A DNA stretch of 39,427 nucleotides from a virus. How positions within the stretch are numbered: the first letter of the stretch is position 1; the number at the start of each line of letters is the position of its first letter. The DNA lies in the IMG/VR virus record IMGVR_UViG_3300036846_001124, positions 1-39,427 of that record; one strand, given 5' to 3'. The translations under genes and the position numbers were made by a program. Under the pieces are notes generated by a model that was given only the letters and a program-made list of their open reading frames with translations, made no database searches and had not been told where the DNA came from. This document shows positions 37,701-39,427 of this stretch, piece after piece.

Positions 37701-39427
37701 TGGACATAATTTTCAGCCCCAACACGTAGATCCTCGTTTGCGTGAAATTTTGAGTGGATCTAAGGAACAATTTGAAAAAATGCATCCTGGTTATACAATT
37801 AGAGGAACATCAGGTCTTCGCCCTGGGGATCGTGGATTCCATGGTGGTGGTAAGGCCATGGATATGCAGATTTTTGACCCTAATGGTAACCCTATTGCAA
37901 ATGAAGGAAAACTAGGTCCTCGCGGTGAACCGTTAGGTGATGATTCAGGTTTGTATCATGAATATGCTCGTATTGCTAAAGGCGAACAACAAGCACGTTA
38001 TCCTGAATTAGATAAGCAATTTTCATGGGGTGGTTCACATGGTACCCAAAAACCAAGTGGAGGCCCGCCCGATTGGATGCACTTTGACCTGGGTGGTGAA
38101 CGTGGTCATTGGACACAAAATAGACCAAGTAATATGGGTCCACTTCCAGGACTTACTTATGGTCCATCTACAGGAAAACCGGCTGATAAACCGACAGCAG
38201 AACAAGCTCCTACTGGCCGTAAGACCATGCTGTTCTTACATGGCATGGAGTCTCGCTATAACCAAGGAGGCGTGAGCAAAACACCAGGCGAAGTCGAAGA
38301 CTCAATGCGCCGGTATGCAAATTCTAAGGGTTATGACTTTGAAGCAATCAATGTTTCTGGTGATTATACTCAGCAACAATTGAAAGAAGCGGAAGCACGT
38401 ATAAAGAAAGGTGGTGGGGATGTTGGAGCGGTTACTGGATTCAGTGCTGGTGGCTCAGTTGCGGCTACATTGAAGAGATTGCATCCGGAATTGGATACTA
38501 CTATTATAGGAAATAAGAAATATCAGACTACCGATTTTCCTGGCGAAAAACATATGAATTTACCAGAAGCTTTAGCCAAGCAATCTGAAAAGGAAGCTCA
38601 AGAAAAAGCAGAAAAGGCGAAAAGGGATATAGATAGTAAAGCTCAAACAGATACACAATCTAAAGGAAATACTAATACTTCTACATCTACACAGACAGAT
38701 GTTCAGAAGAAAACTGAAATAGAAACAGGGAAAGACACTGGTTGGGGACCGGGCAGTGGCAGTGATAAGAAACCAATCTGGTTGCCACATGAGTTATCAG
38801 ATCAAAATAAATTAGATCCCAGTCTTACTAAACTGGATCCAAGTCTTCCTCGCACGGCTATGGCTGATACTGGTACAATGACTGATGCTCCTTTAATTGG
38901 CATACGGTCTAGGGAACAGTACGGTCCAGACATTAGTCTTAAGTCTTCTAGTCAGGAAAAGATTCACCCTAATGCTTTGGGGTTTGTTAGAGCGATTGGC
39001 CGTACTGAAACTGATTTTAGTCGTAAAGAAGCTTATTCTGATGCTACGAATCGCATGAGTTACGGTAATCGAGTTTCTGAATATGACTATGGCTATTATC
39101 AGATGGCGGATCGTGATGTTAATTACGCTGTCAATAAACTTGGTATGTCTCCAGATCTTGCTCAACATTTGAATGGAGGCCCTGATCATCAAAGTACGGT
39201 TGAACAGCAGACTGCTGCGGTCAATGACTATTTGAAGAGACGTTGGCCAGAATCGTACCAAAATCTAGTGGAAAAGAATGATTATCAAGGAATGGTGGAT
39301 GCTACGAGAAGCGGAAAAAGTTGGGTTTGGTTTGGTTTAAGAGATAAACCAGAGGCCGCTTCTACGGAGTACAATAAAACTAGAGAAACTGCTCAAGCAG
39401 CAGAAGACGTTGCTAAAGTTGGAGGTT
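34729..39427 (+). CDS. Giant tape-measure-like virion protein with multiple cell-wall enzyme domains (partial, 3' end outside)
   Basis: Open for 1,566 codons to the window edge. Order: helical N-terminus (1-80); hydrophobic segment (84-126); helical rod (130-400); collagen-like Gly-Pro linker (about 425-585); lysozyme/glucosaminidase-like domain (about 605-720, candidate Glu630, NNPAGI); M23 peptidase (about 760-870) with H771/D775, YMHHH near 821 and H851/H853 of HLH; second Gly-Pro linker (about 885-985); M15-type peptidase-like domain (about 1004-1125) with H1038, D1045 and H1118; alpha/beta-hydrolase-like domain (about 1164-1265) with FLHGM and GFSAGG, Ser1239; coiled linker; lysozyme-like C-terminal domain (about 1416-1540, candidate Glu1427, YGYYQM). 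M23 is clear; the others are motif-level. Role: set tail length and open the cell wall during entry. Confidence 0.8.
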   Translation, partial: MPTVTIRIPPQFMQSVNQLMADIQKFQVSVIQTQQTVEQLHLNQTQRIGTQIGSHLSRMNQLFKKIGSSIVQSIDRMLQSMGALGRLFVNSFTVGAEVLEFLAGPIGWAVGTTVAVGSFALPIAMSFTRWIYDKIVRLGDNLLQDWLVARGTFSTVSGIRAFRASFAGLPIDDDIFTRMAVGRADTGSDEFRALLSFKIKEQQDSTDMLMDLMIATSAFMKNQSGGIDLPVAQAFRLTSIFPPKLLLALIGIDKKELEEKIQHEQELKKLLRISPEAVKGWSKFSVSLNLMWVQIETIIAKKLADPNSNFVKSLTKLIEAMTKLVEVFLNLPISQKAIDLITNIVQRTATYLEKGSSPTIRKNLKDVAVLMADTGKEVDKLRGAVERLSDTPTALPDKARAIPSYDDRGEPVGTKGPSVGASRDSYVNRGGGGYGVSGGPTFRPGVGPGPRARETPGAGNETPTRPGPFISNVPRIPGVPGTRGNVPPGGIRRYTGPTHPRVHGPPEPIPKAPTAKPGAPAVSQPAAPPRIPGVGLPGGPSGPTARPPSPSFLGGAPGIPGLPGGPSGPAVQRGPAAGAAPAGWSNDLDRQSYDNMFSGTKLAGHYDDVVRAAQNNNVPPSLVAGIMAHESARGRSRMINEKNNPAGIMIPNGPGRTFSSIEEGIDSSAHSIARNYNRGGRTIPGMAGSYAPPGAANDPGNLNRGWPAGVTMYQHQLQSSTGQPAQSAPPPPPANAPPSPSGTALRDPVTATGLGGGVVGSGYQTRAQGGHQGLDILAPAGSPIYASGGGVIEHNNARGTQWNDAITVIRMEDGRRIVYMHHHLDPGLKEGSKVEAGQQIGTSGVANNVAHLHYEIWSGARLHSKNITMQNPWTKKNLPVGGRDPTQPQLLQQPTQAQQPVLPQTSAAGVQGLPGGPSGSADPRINPPVQTAGIPGAAGTPGGPAAVKPGKAQPSAQPAPQVTAAAQAPLAPGAKVPRTGPGPWTDLPGARGHNFQPQHVDPRLREILSGSKEQFEKMHPGYTIRGTSGLRPGDRGFHGGGKAMDMQIFDPNGNPIANEGKLGPRGEPLGDDSGLYHEYARIAKGEQQARYPELDKQFSWGGSHGTQKPSGGPPDWMHFDLGGERGHWTQNRPSNMGPLPGLTYGPSTGKPADKPTAEQAPTGRKTMLFLHGMESRYNQGGVSKTPGEVEDSMRRYANSKGYDFEAINVSGDYTQQQLKEAEARIKKGGGDVGAVTGFSAGGSVAATLKRLHPELDTTIIGNKKYQTTDFPGEKHMNLPEALAKQSEKEAQEKAEKAKRDIDSKAQTDTQSKGNTNTSTSTQTDVQKKTEIETGKDTGWGPGSGSDKKPIWLPHELSDQNKLDPSLTKLDPSLPRTAMADTGTMTDAPLIGIRSREQYGPDISLKSSSQEKIHPNALGFVRAIGRTETDFSRKEAYSDATNRMSYGNRVSEYDYGYYQMADRDVNYAVNKLGMSPDLAQHLNGGPDHQSTVEQQTAAVNDYLKRRWPESYQNLVEKNDYQGMVDATRSGKSWVWFGLRDKPEAASTEYNKTRETAQAAEDVAKVGG

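Noticed and set aside
1-39427. Integrase, attachment sites, tRNA genes or insertion sequences
   Set aside because: None could be seen by eye on either strand, so the window is not called a prophage.

Overview
This window is a stretch of a tailed double-stranded DNA phage genome (or an integrated copy of one), because it carries a rightward run of virion genes in the canonical order: terminase small-subunit-like protein, large terminase, portal, head-maturation protease region, scaffold-like protein, decoration-like protein, major capsid, neck proteins, sheath- and tube-like proteins, tail assembly chaperone and a giant tape-measure-like protein that runs off the right edge. Portal (DUF1073-like), capsid (DUF2184-like) and sheath (DUF3383-like) together suggest a contractile-tailed phage related in plan to the Bcep781 group. 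The host is probably a Gram-negative bacterium with an exosortase system: the phage encodes three PEP-CTERM proteins, several Sec-signal proteins, one lipoprotein and a tail protein rich in peptidoglycan-hydrolase-like domains. No integrase, tRNA or insertion sequence was found.

Layout. Positions 1-5000 hold small accessory genes: secreted proteins, a ribbon-helix-helix-like regulator, zinc-binding small proteins and two adjacent PEP-CTERM proteins. Positions 5059-8180 hold the most striking locus: a promoter, a nuclease-free Nop/IS110-like protein (Tas-like, TasA type), a small ORF, a short leader, and an array of 42 copies of a 9-base repeat at a 36-base period. Each unit is edge repeat (AGCGAGCCA), 9-base spacer, loop repeat (about AGAAAYCCA), 9-base spacer. 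This matches the recently described TIGR-Tas RNA-guided systems and not CRISPR. A SWIM zinc-finger protein begins inside the last unit. Positions 8300-12606 hold small genes, an archaeo-eukaryotic-type primase and a NusG/RfaH-like elongation factor, followed by a 425-base gene-free stretch with repeated TGTAC-N5-GTAC elements.

Positions 13538-19291 (and 19649) are mostly leftward small genes: a helical secreted protein, winged-helix-like and Myb/GcrA-like DNA-binding candidates, a protein with an RNA-polymerase alpha-CTD-like tail, a ParB-like protein, a lipoprotein and a third PEP-CTERM protein. From 18715 rightward the packaging and structural genes run tightly packed, often with ATGA-type overlaps.

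How it fits together: several rightward blocks start at a recurrent promoter (TTGYRH, exactly 17 bases, TAAAGT) that also drives the Tas-array locus, so the guide array probably belongs to the regulated early or accessory programme of the phage. The PEP-CTERM and signal-peptide proteins point to remodelling of the host envelope, and the tail protein's muramidase, M23, M15 and hydrolase-like domains to entry through that envelope.
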